Under the pieces are notes generated by a model that saw only the letters and a list, made by a program, of their open reading frames with translations, was not told where the DNA came from and did not search any database. Below, one piece after another: positions 44,870-54,107 of a DNA stretch of 64,000 nt. The position numbers and the translations under genes are program-made. Position 1 is the first letter of the stretch. Each line of letters opens with the position of its first letter. The DNA comes from Burkholderiales bacterium PBB3. GTDB taxonomy: Bacteria; Pseudomonadota; Gammaproteobacteria; Burkholderiales; Burkholderiaceae_C. The stretch lies in NCBI GenBank assembly GCA_002256115.1, contig NKIK01000018.1, positions 1 to 64,000 of the forward strand. Direction: 5' to 3'.

Positions 44870-45469
44870 TCTGTGGTCCGCATCGCCCTGAACGCCTCCG
44901 TAGAGCAAATGGAGCGGCTATTGGAGTTGCAGGCCATGTTTGCCAAAGTGTGCAATGCCCTGGCCCCCATAGCCCAAAAGACGCGATGCTGGAACCGGGT
45001 GGCGTTGCACCACATGGCCTACAAAACATTGCGTGAGCAGTTTCCCGATATGGGTTCGCAGATGGTGTGTAACGCGATTTACTCGGTGTCGCGTGCCAGT
45101 CGCTTGGTGTTCCAGCATCCGCAGAGCCCTTTTAACTTGCTGCGTTTGGGAGACAAGCCCTTGCCGCTGTTGCAGTTCGCCTCCAGTTGCCCGGTTTACT
45201 TTGACCGCCATACGCTGAGTGTGAAGCCCGGTCAGTTGTCTTTGTACACCCTGGATGGGCGCATGCGGTTTGAGTTGGCCTTGGCTCCTGAGGTTGAGGA
45301 GGGCTTCAGGTCCAAGAAGCTGCGCGAGATTGTGTTGGCACGTCGGATCGACGGCGTTTTTGAGCTGGCGTTTAGTTTTTCGGACGCGGGCGATGTCCAG
45401 CCGGACCAGTTGGATGCTGGTGCGAATGGTGAAATTCCTGAATATGTGATGGTTGAGGAGACTGTATGA
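44864..45469 (+). CDS. TnpB-like N-terminal (RuvC-less) protein
   Basis: 201 aa. The order of motifs follows the N-terminal half of IS200/IS605-type TnpB proteins: VRIALNASVEQMERLLELQA strand-helix; NRVALHHMAYKTLREQFPDM with nearby helices; CPVYFDRHTLSVKPGQLSLY then TLDGRMRFELAL; and REIVLARRIDGVFELAFSF, after which TnpB would enter its RuvC domain. That catalytic half is absent; the gene ends there and overlaps the next start by 4 bp (ATGA). No transposon ends or guide-RNA-like scaffold were seen. Probably a domesticated nucleic-acid-binding protein, perhaps regulatory. Family call is from motif recall, not a search. Confidence 0.6.
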   Translation: MNSVVRIALNASVEQMERLLELQAMFAKVCNALAPIAQKTRCWNRVALHHMAYKTLREQFPDMGSQMVCNAIYSVSRASRLVFQHPQSPFNLLRLGDKPLPLLQFASSCPVYFDRHTLSVKPGQLSLYTLDGRMRFELALAPEVEEGFRSKKLREIVLARRIDGVFELAFSFSDAGDVQPDQLDAGANGEIPEYVMVEETV

Positions 45470-47205
45470 GTGTGAAGAAACCGCCTACGGAGTTGGAGCG
45501 CGCATTGGCGGGCTTACGCCCGTATTTTGTGCGGGCTGGCTGGTTCAGCCTGTTTTGTAGCTTGCTGGTATTAATGCCAACTTGGTACATGTTGGAGGTG
45601 TATGGCCGAGTGGTAAATAGCGGTAACCATATGACGCTAGCAATGGTCACATTGCTAGTGGTCATTGCCTACGCGGTGATGGAGCTGTTGGAGTGGACGC
45701 GCAGTCAAGTACTGCACGAGGGTTCACTCGTGATGGATAGGGCCTTGAGTACGCGAGTGTTTCAGGCTATCTTTGAAGCGAATCTGCGAAAGCTTCCGGG
45801 AGGTAGTCTTCAACCCATGAATGACTTGAAAACGATTCGTGACTTCATCCATTCGCCTGTTTTGATGGGGCTGATGGAGTCACCGGTATCCATTGTATTT
45901 TTAGTGCTCATGTTCGTGATACATCCGCTATTAGGCTGGGTGACTATGGCGTTTGCTGTCATTCAGGTTTTTGTGGGTTGGCTTAACGAGCGCAGCACCC
46001 AACCGCCACTGACGCAGGCCAACCGCAGTGCCATTGAAGCACAGCAATATGCCGACGGCACGCTACGCAATGCGCAAGTGATTGAGTCCATGGGTATGGT
46101 GCGCGACATTCACCGCCGTTGGATGCGTAAACAACGTGAGTTTTTAGGCTTGCAGGCGTTGGCATCCGACCGGGCCGGTGGGTTTCAGGCAATTTCCAAA
46201 TTCATTCAACACGTAGTGGGTTCAGCGATGCTCGGATTGAGCACGTGGTTGCTGCTGCATGAGCAGCTGGGTGGAGGTGCGGGAATGTTAATCGGAGCCG
46301 GTATTTTGGCGGGGCGTGTTCTGGCGCCCTTGGTCCAGGTGGTAACTCAATGGCGTGGCGTGATCAATGTGCGTGATGCATGGGGCCGACTGAACCAATT
46401 ATTGGCCGACGTTCCTGCCCGCCCCTCTCAAATGTCATTGCCTGCGCCCAAAGGTTTTGTGCAAGTGGAAAACATCATTGCCGGGGCGCCCAACAATCCG
46501 CAGGCGATCTTGCGTGGCGTCAATTTCAGTCTGACTCCAGGCGAAGTGTTGGCGGTGGTTGGGCCTTCGGCAGCAGGTAAGACTACGCTGGCGCGATTGC
46601 TCGTGGGGTCTTGGCCCACTGCCAGCGGCAAGGTGCGTTTGGATGGTGCCGATATTTTTACGTGGAACAAATCCGAACTGGGGCCACATGTCGGGTATTT
46701 GCCGCAGGGCGTTGAATTGTTTGATGGGACTTTGGCAGAGAACATTGCTCGCTTTGGCAAAGTAGAAATGGCCAAAGTGCGCGCTGCTGCGGTGTCGGTG
46801 GGTTTGCACGAATTTATAAGTCAGCTGCCAAAGGGTTATGACAGCCCGATAGGCAATGAAGGCGCGATGCTGTCAGGCGGTCAGCGCCAGCGTGTTGCGC
46901 TGGCCCGGGCCATTTATGGTGACCCGGTTTTCGTAGTGCTGGATGAGCCCAACTCCAGTCTTGATGATGCTGGTGATACCGCGCTGTCCAGTGCCATCGC
47001 AGAGTTGAAAGCCCGTGGAACGACCTTTGTGGTCATGACGCACCGAAGCACAGTTTTGGCGGTGTCCGACAAGATGTTGCTGTTGCGAGATGGGCAGATG
47101 CAGGCTTTTGGCCCGCGCGATGACGTTATAGCCGCAATAAACAAAGCCAATGCGCAAGCGGCTTCCCCGGTAGCGCCCCGGCAGGGCGCGACTGCGGCCG
47201 TTTGA
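45466..47205 (+). CDS. Type I secretion ABC permease/ATPase, first of a pair
   Basis: 579 aa PrtD-type exporter half. Six-helix membrane domain (about 20-310), then an ATPase with Walker A GPSAAGKTTLAR, signature LSGGQRQRVALARA, Walker B VFVVLDEPNSSLD and H-loop THRSTV. No N-terminal peptidase domain, so substrates carry C-terminal-type signals rather than a GG leader. Start overlaps the TnpB-like gene. It exports unfolded proteins with the HlyD and TolC partners downstream. Confidence 0.9.
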   Translation: MSVKKPPTELERALAGLRPYFVRAGWFSLFCSLLVLMPTWYMLEVYGRVVNSGNHMTLAMVTLLVVIAYAVMELLEWTRSQVLHEGSLVMDRALSTRVFQAIFEANLRKLPGGSLQPMNDLKTIRDFIHSPVLMGLMESPVSIVFLVLMFVIHPLLGWVTMAFAVIQVFVGWLNERSTQPPLTQANRSAIEAQQYADGTLRNAQVIESMGMVRDIHRRWMRKQREFLGLQALASDRAGGFQAISKFIQHVVGSAMLGLSTWLLLHEQLGGGAGMLIGAGILAGRVLAPLVQVVTQWRGVINVRDAWGRLNQLLADVPARPSQMSLPAPKGFVQVENIIAGAPNNPQAILRGVNFSLTPGEVLAVVGPSAAGKTTLARLLVGSWPTASGKVRLDGADIFTWNKSELGPHVGYLPQGVELFDGTLAENIARFGKVEMAKVRAAAVSVGLHEFISQLPKGYDSPIGNEGAMLSGGQRQRVALARAIYGDPVFVVLDEPNSSLDDAGDTALSSAIAELKARGTTFVVMTHRSTVLAVSDKMLLLRDGQMQAFGPRDDVIAAINKANAQAASPVAPRQGATAAV

Positions 47206-47219
47206 GACGAAAAGCAATC

Positions 47220-48962
47220 ATGAAAAAAACAAGTTTCTTTCAACGTAGCGAGCTAACTTCTGTATTGGCCACGTTCCAACAAGAGTTTTGGGCGGTGGGT
47301 GTTTTCAGCATGGTCGCTAATTTGCTGATGCTGGCACCAACTCTTTACATGCTGCAGGTGTTCGACCGCGTGTTAGTCAGCAAGAGTGAGTTGACGTTGC
47401 TGGCTTTGTCCATCATCACGTTTTTTCTATTCTGCGTGATGGCATTTGCAGAGTGGATGCGCTCTAGAGTGTTGGTACGGGCAGGCGTACGCTTGGACGC
47501 GCGCTTGAGTTCGCGGGTCTTCAATGCCAGTTTTGATGCCTACCTGAATCAAACGGGTGGAGCCCCGCCAAGGGCTTTTGGTGATTTGATACAGGTGCGC
47601 CAGTTTTTGACTGGCAACGGTGTGTTTGCGTTCTTTGATACGCCTTGGGTTCCAATCTATATTGGCGTGCTTTTCATTCTGCATCCTTGGTTGGGAATCA
47701 TGGCTATTGTTTTTGCACTCATCCAAGGTGCGCTGGCTTGGTGGGGGTACAGAACGGCTGCTGCGCCGTCAGAGGCTGCGGTCAAGGCGTCTTCCGACGT
47801 CAATGTGTACCTGCAAAGCAAATTACGGAGTTCTGAAGCGCTAGAACCAATGGGTATGGTGGGAAATTTGCAAGGCCCGTGGCACACACGCCATCTGAAC
47901 TATTTGACCGAAAATGCTAAAGCACAGGGCGTTACGCAGAGAATTGCGGCCGTAAGTAAGTTCATACGGTATGTTCAGCAGTCGTTGGCGCTGGGAATGG
48001 GTGCTTTGCTGGTGATTGATGGCCAGCTTTCCCCGGGGGCCATGATTGCCGCCAATGTGCTGACCACCCGTGCGCTGGCGCCTATCGACATGATGGTAGG
48101 CGTGTGGCGCGGTTTCATCAGTGCGCGCGAGGCATTTGCCCGTCTGGAAACCTTGCTAGGCAAGTATCCGCAACGCGATGTAGCCCTGAAGCGCGTAGCG
48201 CCTAAAGGTGTGCTGAGTTTGCGCAATGTGGTGGCCAGTGCCCCCGGACGTGCCGCACCGATTTTGAAAAACGTGAGCCTGGACGCTAGCCCGGGAACGG
48301 TCACAGTAATCCTGGGGCCCTCGGGGTCTGGTAAGTCGACGCTCGCCCGTGTGATCATGGGTATCTGGACTGATGTCCGAGGTGATGTGTTGCTAGATGG
48401 TATGCCGCTGCAAGGCTGGGACCGTGGGGAGCTAGGTCCTTACATAGGCTACTTGCCGCAAGACATTGAGTTGTTTGAAGGCACGATTGCTGAAAATATC
48501 TCGCGCTTTAGCGAGCTGGATTCCACCAAAGTCATTGACGCTGCCAAAAGCGCTGGGTTGCACGACATGATCTTGCGATTACCCAAGGGCTATGACACGC
48601 CCATAGGTGAAGCCGGCAGTTTGTTGTCTGGCGGGCAACGCCAGCGTGTGGGCCTGGCCCGAGCGGTTTACGGAAATCCTATGCTGGTGGTGTTGGACGA
48701 ACCCAATGCCAACCTGGACGACGTGGGTGAGGCAGCCCTGATGGGCACCATTGGGACTCTCAAAGCGCTGGGTAAAACGGTGGTATTGATTACGCATCGC
48801 CCCGGTGCCATTGCCGCGGCCGATCAACTGGTGATATTGCGCGATGGTGCAGTCCAGATGACTGGCCCGCGCGAAGCGGTGTTGGAAGAAATGCGTGTTG
48901 CCCAAGCCATAGCGCAGCAAAAAGCGCCTGCGATTGGCCTAGCCCCCGTAGCACAGGCTTAA
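47220..48962 (+). CDS. Type I secretion ABC permease/ATPase, second of a pair
   Basis: 580 aa from ATG 47220; a TTG at 47202 overlaps the previous stop. Paralogue of the upstream gene with the same architecture: Walker A GPSGSGKSTLAR, signature LSGGQRQRVGLARA, Walker B VVLDEPNANLD, H-loop THRPGA. Both copies keep consensus ATPase motifs. The tandem arrangement suggests a heterodimeric exporter or two substrate-specific homodimers sharing one adaptor. Confidence 0.9.
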   Translation: MKKTSFFQRSELTSVLATFQQEFWAVGVFSMVANLLMLAPTLYMLQVFDRVLVSKSELTLLALSIITFFLFCVMAFAEWMRSRVLVRAGVRLDARLSSRVFNASFDAYLNQTGGAPPRAFGDLIQVRQFLTGNGVFAFFDTPWVPIYIGVLFILHPWLGIMAIVFALIQGALAWWGYRTAAAPSEAAVKASSDVNVYLQSKLRSSEALEPMGMVGNLQGPWHTRHLNYLTENAKAQGVTQRIAAVSKFIRYVQQSLALGMGALLVIDGQLSPGAMIAANVLTTRALAPIDMMVGVWRGFISAREAFARLETLLGKYPQRDVALKRVAPKGVLSLRNVVASAPGRAAPILKNVSLDASPGTVTVILGPSGSGKSTLARVIMGIWTDVRGDVLLDGMPLQGWDRGELGPYIGYLPQDIELFEGTIAENISRFSELDSTKVIDAAKSAGLHDMILRLPKGYDTPIGEAGSLLSGGQRQRVGLARAVYGNPMLVVLDEPNANLDDVGEAALMGTIGTLKALGKTVVLITHRPGAIAAADQLVILRDGAVQMTGPREAVLEEMRVAQAIAQQKAPAIGLAPVAQA

Positions 48963-48996
48963 CCCCGACAAAGAACAACTTACAGCAGAAACTGAT

Positions 48997-50343
48997 ATGA
49001 GTACACCAAAAATGAATCCGTTGAATCCTGTGATTGACGATGAGTCCAGTACCGGGCTTCCAGCCGACTCCAAAAGCGCAGCCCGTGTGGGGCTTTGGGC
49101 ACTAGGCTTGGGTTTTGGTGCCTTTGTCCTGTGGGCAGCATTTGCGCCTCTGGATGAAGGTGTTCCTGGTCCTGGCATCGTTGCGATTGATACCAAGCGA
49201 AAGCCGGTGCAGCATTTGAGCGGCGGCATTATCAAAGAAGTGTTGGTGCGCGAGGGGGAGGAGGTCAAGGCGGGGCAAGTGCTGCTGCGCATGGATGACG
49301 CGGTGTCGAGGTCCAATTTCGAATCAGTCCGCCAACGCTATTTGGGGCTGCGCGCCATGCAGGGGCGCCTGGAGGCAGAGAACCGGGGGCAAGCCAACAT
49401 AAAGTTTCACCCTGATTTGGTGGCCGCCAGTAAAGATGCGCTGATTCAACAGCAAATGATCACGCAGCAGCAACTTTTTGAAACCCGCCGGATGGCTTTA
49501 CAGGCTGATCTGCAAAGCATTGAAGAGAGCATTCGAGGGCAGCAAAGTACTGCGCAGGCCTATGAAGGCATGCTGGGCAACCGCAAGAATCAACTGGCGT
49601 TGCTGAATGAAGAGCTCAACAACACGAGAGGGCTGGTGAAAGAAGGATACGTGCCCCGCAACCGGCAACTGGAGCTAGAGCGCATGGTGGCGGATTCCAA
49701 TAACGGGTTAGCTGAACTGCAGGGAAACATCGCCCGCGGCCTGCATTCGGTAGCTGAACTACGTCAACGCATGATTGTTCGGCAAAAGGAGTTTCGCAAG
49801 GACGTCGATAGTCAGCTGGCTGATGTGACGCGCGAGGTGCAATCCGATGAGGTGAAGTACAGAGCGGTGGAGCAAGACCTCGAGCGCACTGACGTCAAAG
49901 CACCAGTGGCAGGTCAGGTGATGTCATTGGCTGTTCAAACCCCCGGTGCGGTTTTGCAACCTGGCCAAAAAATCATGGATGTAGTGCCAGAAAATGAAGC
50001 CTTGCTGCTTGAAGTGCATGTCGCACCGCATTTGATTGATCACGTGAAGGATGGCTTGAAAGTAGATGTAAGGTTTTCGTCATTCGCTCACTCGCCCCAA
50101 CTGGTGGTGTCAGGTAACGTGGTATCAATTTCGAGTGATCTTATAGTGGAACCACAATCCAATAATAGTTACTACCTGGCCCGTGTGCGGGTGTCTTCCG
50201 AGGGGTTGAAAACCTTGGGTAGTCGCCAAATGCAGCCCGGTATGCCTGTTGAGGTTGTTTTCAAGACCGGTGAACGTTCACTGCTGACCTATTTGTTGCA
50301 TCCGCTGACCAAGCGCCTCGCAGCAGCTATGAAGGAGGAGTGA
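48997..50343 (+). CDS. Type I secretion membrane-fusion protein (HlyD family)
   Basis: 448 aa. A single N-terminal membrane segment (WALGLGFGAFVLWAAFAPLD, about residues 32-52), a lipoyl half-motif (GGIIKEVLVREGEEVKAGQVL), about 150 residues of coiled coil, the second lipoyl half (DVKAPVAGQVMSL) and a beta-barrel domain. Links the ABC exporter to the outer-membrane channel. It begins 34 bp after the second ABC gene. Confidence 0.92.
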   Translation: MSTPKMNPLNPVIDDESSTGLPADSKSAARVGLWALGLGFGAFVLWAAFAPLDEGVPGPGIVAIDTKRKPVQHLSGGIIKEVLVREGEEVKAGQVLLRMDDAVSRSNFESVRQRYLGLRAMQGRLEAENRGQANIKFHPDLVAASKDALIQQQMITQQQLFETRRMALQADLQSIEESIRGQQSTAQAYEGMLGNRKNQLALLNEELNNTRGLVKEGYVPRNRQLELERMVADSNNGLAELQGNIARGLHSVAELRQRMIVRQKEFRKDVDSQLADVTREVQSDEVKYRAVEQDLERTDVKAPVAGQVMSLAVQTPGAVLQPGQKIMDVVPENEALLLEVHVAPHLIDHVKDGLKVDVRFSSFAHSPQLVVSGNVVSISSDLIVEPQSNNSYYLARVRVSSEGLKTLGSRQMQPGMPVEVVFKTGERSLLTYLLHPLTKRLAAAMKEE

Positions 50344-50346
50344 AGC

Positions 50347-51681
50347 GTGTACCCCATCTCGAAATTTTGTACCGTACTGGCGCTGGCACTGCCGCTATCC
50401 CAGGCTTGGGCATTGGACCTGACCCAGGCCTACCAGGCTGCGTTGGAGCAAGATGCCTCCATCAAGGCCTCGCGCGCCTATGCGGACGCTGGGCGCGAAA
50501 ACCTGCCGTTGGCCCGTGCGCAGCTACTGCCGAACATTAGCGCTAGTTTTTCCCGCAACCGGAATCAACTGGACAGCAGCACGCCCAATATCTTGGGAGA
50601 GCAGACTCAGTCCAGTTACAGCTACCCCAGTAGTAACGACACCGTGTCTGTGCGTCAGCCCATTTACCGCATGGGGCAGTGGGCACAGTACCGCCAGGCC
50701 CAGGCCCAAGTGGCGGATGTTGAAGCAGTCTTGGAGAATGACTTGCAGAACCTGGCGGTCAAGGTGGGCAGCGCCTACTTTGAAGCCTTGCTTGCACAGG
50801 ATCAACTCGCGCTGAACAGAAGTCAGTTGTCCACCAACAATGCGCATCTGGAGTCAGCACGCCGACTGTTGGCGGGTGGGTCGGGTACTAGAACCGAAGT
50901 GGACGAGGCACAAGCACGACTGGATATGGGTATAGCCCAGGAGCTGGAGTCACTTCAAAACGTAGACTACACACGCCAGCAACTTCAAGTGATGGTGAAC
51001 CAACCCTTGGATGTTCTGGCTGCCCTGGACCCCGAGAAGTTGAGTTTGCTGCCCCCGCAACCTGCCAGCGTGGATGCTTGGATCACCCGCGCAGAGCAAT
51101 CCAGCGCGGAGCTGCGCGCGCTGCGTGCGCGCGTGGATGCCTCTGGACACGAGGTGAGCAAAGCGCGTTCCGGCCACTACCCAACTCTGGATGCAGTGGC
51201 CCAGTGGTCGCGTAGTAACAGTGAAAACAGTGTGAGCATCAACTCAAGCTACGAAACCCGCAGTGTTGGCATTCAACTGAGTGTTCCGATTTTTGCGGGT
51301 GGCGGTGTCAATTCGTCCGTGCGCCAAGCGCTTGCCAACAAAGAGCGAGCAGAACAGACCCTGGAGGCTGCCCGCCGAGAGTTGGGTGTGCGTGTTTACA
51401 AGGAGTTTCGCGGCGTGTCGGAAGGTGTCTTGCGAGTGCGTGCGCTTGAGCAAGCCGTGCGCTCTGCGGAGCTTGCGCAGGAGTCAAGCCGGAAGTCTTT
51501 TCAGGGTGGCGCGCGCACACGCATTGATGTTCTGAACTCAGAAACTGCGGTAGTTGTTGCAAAGCGCGACTTGGCGCAGGCACGCTATGTGTTTCTCATT
51601 TCGCAATTGCGTTTGCAAGCGCTGGTCAGTGACGCAGGCTTAGCATGCATCGAGTCTGTCAATCTGGCTCTCAAGCATTGA
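50347..51681 (+). CDS. TolC-family outer membrane channel
   Basis: 444 aa from GTG 50347, three bases after the HlyD stop. Signal peptide ends near AWA. Two internally repeated TolC-like halves with coiled-coil segments (TEVDEAQARLDMGIAQELES; RTRIDVLNSETAVVVAKRDL). Completes the secretion channel. Followed 8 bp later by the glycosyltransferase gene, so the operon probably runs on. Confidence 0.9.
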   Translation: MYPISKFCTVLALALPLSQAWALDLTQAYQAALEQDASIKASRAYADAGRENLPLARAQLLPNISASFSRNRNQLDSSTPNILGEQTQSSYSYPSSNDTVSVRQPIYRMGQWAQYRQAQAQVADVEAVLENDLQNLAVKVGSAYFEALLAQDQLALNRSQLSTNNAHLESARRLLAGGSGTRTEVDEAQARLDMGIAQELESLQNVDYTRQQLQVMVNQPLDVLAALDPEKLSLLPPQPASVDAWITRAEQSSAELRALRARVDASGHEVSKARSGHYPTLDAVAQWSRSNSENSVSINSSYETRSVGIQLSVPIFAGGGVNSSVRQALANKERAEQTLEAARRELGVRVYKEFRGVSEGVLRVRALEQAVRSAELAQESSRKSFQGGARTRIDVLNSETAVVVAKRDLAQARYVFLISQLRLQALVSDAGLACIESVNLALKH

Positions 51682-51689
51682 GGTACTGC

Positions 51690-52601
51690 ATGCGGGAGAG
51701 CAAACTGGAGGACGTTGTCGTTGTGGTCGTCAACCACAACGCGGGTACGCTTTTGGTGGATTGCATTCGGAGCGCCATCGATCAAGCAGTGCGGGTGGTG
51801 GTGGTGGACAACGCCTCCCGCGATGGCAGCATGGCGCTATTGGCGTCGAGCTTCCCAGACCATCCCAGGTTAGAGCTGATTTTTTCTGATCAGAACCTTG
51901 GGTTTGCAGCCGGGTGCAATATCGGCTTGGCCCAGGCACAGCAGTCTGACCTTTTGTTTTTAAACCCGGATTGCATCATGGGCCCGCATGCGCTGGAGCG
52001 CATGGTGTTGGCGCTCAATAGTGACAGCGCTGTGGGAATGGTCGGTGGTCTGCTGACTAACTTGGACGGTAGCGAGCAAGGTGGCGGGCGTAGGGCTGTG
52101 CCGACTCCGTGGCGATCTTTTGTGCGTGCCTTTGGCTTAAATAAGTTCAGCCAGCGATGGCCCAAACTGTTCTTCGATTTTCATTTGAACAAGCAGCCCC
52201 TGCCGACCAAGCCTTTGGAAGTCGAAGCGATCTCAGGGGCCTTGATGCTGGTCCGGCGCGCGGCTGTGGAAGATGTGGGTTGGTGGGATGAAAACTACTT
52301 TCTTCATTGTGAAGATCTCGACTGGTGCATGCGTTTTAGACAAAAAAACTGGCGAATCTTGTTTGTCGCCGACGCGCCAGTGGTCCACCATCTGGGGCAC
52401 AGTAGCAAGGCCAGGCCCTTTTTTGTAGAGTGGCACAAGCACAAGGGGATGGTGCGTTTCTACCGCAAGTTCTTTAGCCACCAGTATCCAGGCGCATTGA
52501 TGTGGGTGGTACGCCTTGGTGTTTGGCTGAGGTTTGGGATGGTGGCCGCCAAGCATGTTGGCCAGATGGTGTGGCAAAAGTTGCGAGGCGGAGATGCCTA
52601 G
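51690..52601 (+). CDS. Glycosyltransferase family 2
   Basis: 303 aa from ATG 51690. Rhamnosyltransferase-like GT2: VVVNHNAGTLLVDCIRSAI, VVVDNASRDGS, LFLNPDCIM in the DXD position, and the acceptor block HCEDLDWCMRFRQKNWRI. Cytoplasmic or membrane-associated. In this operon it may glycosylate the exported protein or a surface glycan. It overlaps the next gene by 8 bp. Confidence 0.85.
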   Translation: MRESKLEDVVVVVVNHNAGTLLVDCIRSAIDQAVRVVVVDNASRDGSMALLASSFPDHPRLELIFSDQNLGFAAGCNIGLAQAQQSDLLFLNPDCIMGPHALERMVLALNSDSAVGMVGGLLTNLDGSEQGGGRRAVPTPWRSFVRAFGLNKFSQRWPKLFFDFHLNKQPLPTKPLEVEAISGALMLVRRAAVEDVGWWDENYFLHCEDLDWCMRFRQKNWRILFVADAPVVHHLGHSSKARPFFVEWHKHKGMVRFYRKFFSHQYPGALMWVVRLGVWLRFGMVAAKHVGQMVWQKLRGGDA

Positions 52602-53472
52602 TAAGCGCATTGGTGTTTTAGGGGCATCCAGCTTTGCCGGTCAGCGTGCATTGAAGCAGTTGGTGGCTCAGGGTTACGAGGTGATCGCTTTTTCCCGTAC
52701 GCAACAAACCGGGGGGGGGGAGGTCGGTGTGATTTGGCACCAATTGCCCGGTGCTGATGCCGGTGCCGAGATTATTCCGTTGAGCCCCATTGAAGAATGG
52801 CTTTGTTTTGCGCCGATTTGGATACTGGCTGATTTCCTTCCCTGGCTCCAGGCCTGCGGAGTCCGGCGCATCGTTGCGTTTTCATCGACCAGTCGATTTA
52901 CCAAAGCGGTCGGTGCTGGTTCGCAAGACCCTGCCGAAAACGCTTTGGCTGAGCGCCTGGCATCCAGTGAAGACGCCCTGGCCCAATGGGCCGAGCGCCA
53001 CAGTGTCAATTGGAAAGTGTTGCGGCCCACTTTGATTTATGGCTTGGACCAAGACCGCAATCTGTCTGAGATAGCCCGGTTTATCCGAAAGTTTGGCTTC
53101 TTCCCATTGCTGGGGGCGGCCAGTGGAAAACGCCAACCTATCCATGTTGACGATGTCGCAGCCGCTGCAGTGGCCGCGATTCAATCCAGCTGTCCGGGCA
53201 CTCGCGCTTACAACATATCGGGTGGCGAAGTACTCACCTACCGAGAAATGGTGTGCCGAATCTTCTTGGCTCTGAAGAAGTCGCCTCGCTTTTTGCACGT
53301 GCCACTGCCTGTTTTTGGGGTCGGCGTGCGTTGCCTAAGTGTCTTGCCGCGCTATAGGCACTGGACTGTTTCCATGGCCGAACGCATGAACCGCGATCAG
53401 GAATTTGCGCATTCAGAGGCCGCACGGGATTTCGGATTCTCTGCGCGCCTATTCAATTTTGACGGCAATTGA
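52594..53472 (+). CDS. NAD-dependent epimerase/dehydratase-like SDR with G10 tract
   Basis: 292 aa. Extended SDR with nucleotide loop GVLGASSFAGQRALKQL and a C-terminal substrate domain. The usual catalytic YxxxK is not evident: the SSTSRF segment stands near that region, so activity is uncertain. A run of ten G (52711-52720) encodes Gly-Gly-Gly and keeps the frame here; slippage by one would truncate the protein near residue 45-60. The last codons overlap the rplM promoter. Probably sugar-nucleotide related, linked to the glycosyltransferase. Confidence 0.75.
   Translation: MPSKRIGVLGASSFAGQRALKQLVAQGYEVIAFSRTQQTGGGEVGVIWHQLPGADAGAEIIPLSPIEEWLCFAPIWILADFLPWLQACGVRRIVAFSSTSRFTKAVGAGSQDPAENALAERLASSEDALAQWAERHSVNWKVLRPTLIYGLDQDRNLSEIARFIRKFGFFPLLGAASGKRQPIHVDDVAAAAVAAIQSSCPGTRAYNISGGEVLTYREMVCRIFLALKKSPRFLHVPLPVFGVGVRCLSVLPRYRHWTVSMAERMNRDQEFAHSEAARDFGFSARLFNFDGN
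52711..52720 (+). repeat. Ten-base poly-G tract inside a coding region
   Basis: Uninterrupted run of ten G in the 5' part of the epimerase gene. Such tracts are prone to slipped-strand mispairing, and a change of one or two bases would shift the frame. The present length is in frame. Confidence 0.9.
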
Positions 53473-53487
53473 GCAATTTTGTATAAT
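53459..53487 (+). promoter_or_regulatory. Strong sigma70 promoter of rplM-rpsI
   Basis: TTGACG (53459-53464), 17-bp spacer, TATAAT (53482-53487): close to consensus. The -35 box lies in the end of the epimerase gene. The predicted leader of about 140 nt before rplM may carry the L13 autoregulatory site. Confidence 0.85.
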
Positions 53488-53633
53488 AGAAGGCTTCGCA
53501 GCGATTTTGTGGTTCCGCGGCGAGGTACGTTGTTGCGCTTGGCGTAGCAGCACTCCCCACCTAAGAGATTCCCGCTAGAGGAACGCCGACCGTGGAAAAG
53601 AGCCCAACAAACCCTCTTAACTAGAGAAAACTC

Positions 53634-54107
53634 ATGACCAAAACTTTCAGCGCAAAATCCGCTGACGTGGTGCACGAGTGGTTTGTGATTGACGCGACCG
53701 ACAAGGTCCTCGGACGAGTAGCCAGCGAAGTTGCTCTCCGTTTGCGCGGCAAACACAAGGCCATTTATACGCCTCACGTCGATACCGGTGATTTCATCAT
53801 CGTCACCAACGCATCGCAATTGCGTGTCTCTGGCGCCAAGCCCATTGACAAGGTGTACTATAGCCACTCCGGCTATCCTGGTGGCATTTCCGCCATCAAC
53901 TTCCGCGACATGCAAGCCAAATTCCCTGGCCGTGCTTTGGAAAAAGCCGTCAAGGGCATGTTGCCAAAGGGCCCTTTGGGCTACGCCATGATCAAGAAGC
54001 TCAAGGTGTATGGCGGTGCTGAGCACCCTCACACAGCGCAGCAGCCTAAGGTTCTGGACATCCCTGGCATTTCGACCAATGCACAGAAACGTGAGGCCGC
54101 CAAATGA
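53634..54107 (+). CDS. rplM: 50S ribosomal protein L13
   Basis: 157 aa. [20 protein letters not shown] then [20 protein letters not shown], and [20 protein letters not shown], are L13 signatures. The last 15 residues ([13 protein letters not shown]) extend beyond the usual 142-aa core. Overlaps rpsI by 4 bp, the standard rplM-rpsI operon. Large-subunit assembly protein. Confidence 0.98.
   Translation: MTKTFSAKSADVVHEWFVIDATDKVLGRVASEVALRLRGKHKAIYTPHVDTGDFIIVTNASQLRVSGAKPIDKVYYSHSGYPGGISAINFRDMQAKFPGRALEKAVKGMLPKGPLGYAMIKKLKVYGGAEHPHTAQQPKVLDIPGISTNAQKREAAK

Noticed and set aside
44711..45469. Complete IS200/IS605 transposon around the TnpB-like gene
   Set aside because: No TnpA, no RuvC half, no subterminal hairpins or guide-RNA-like scaffold; the gene is fused tightly into an operon.
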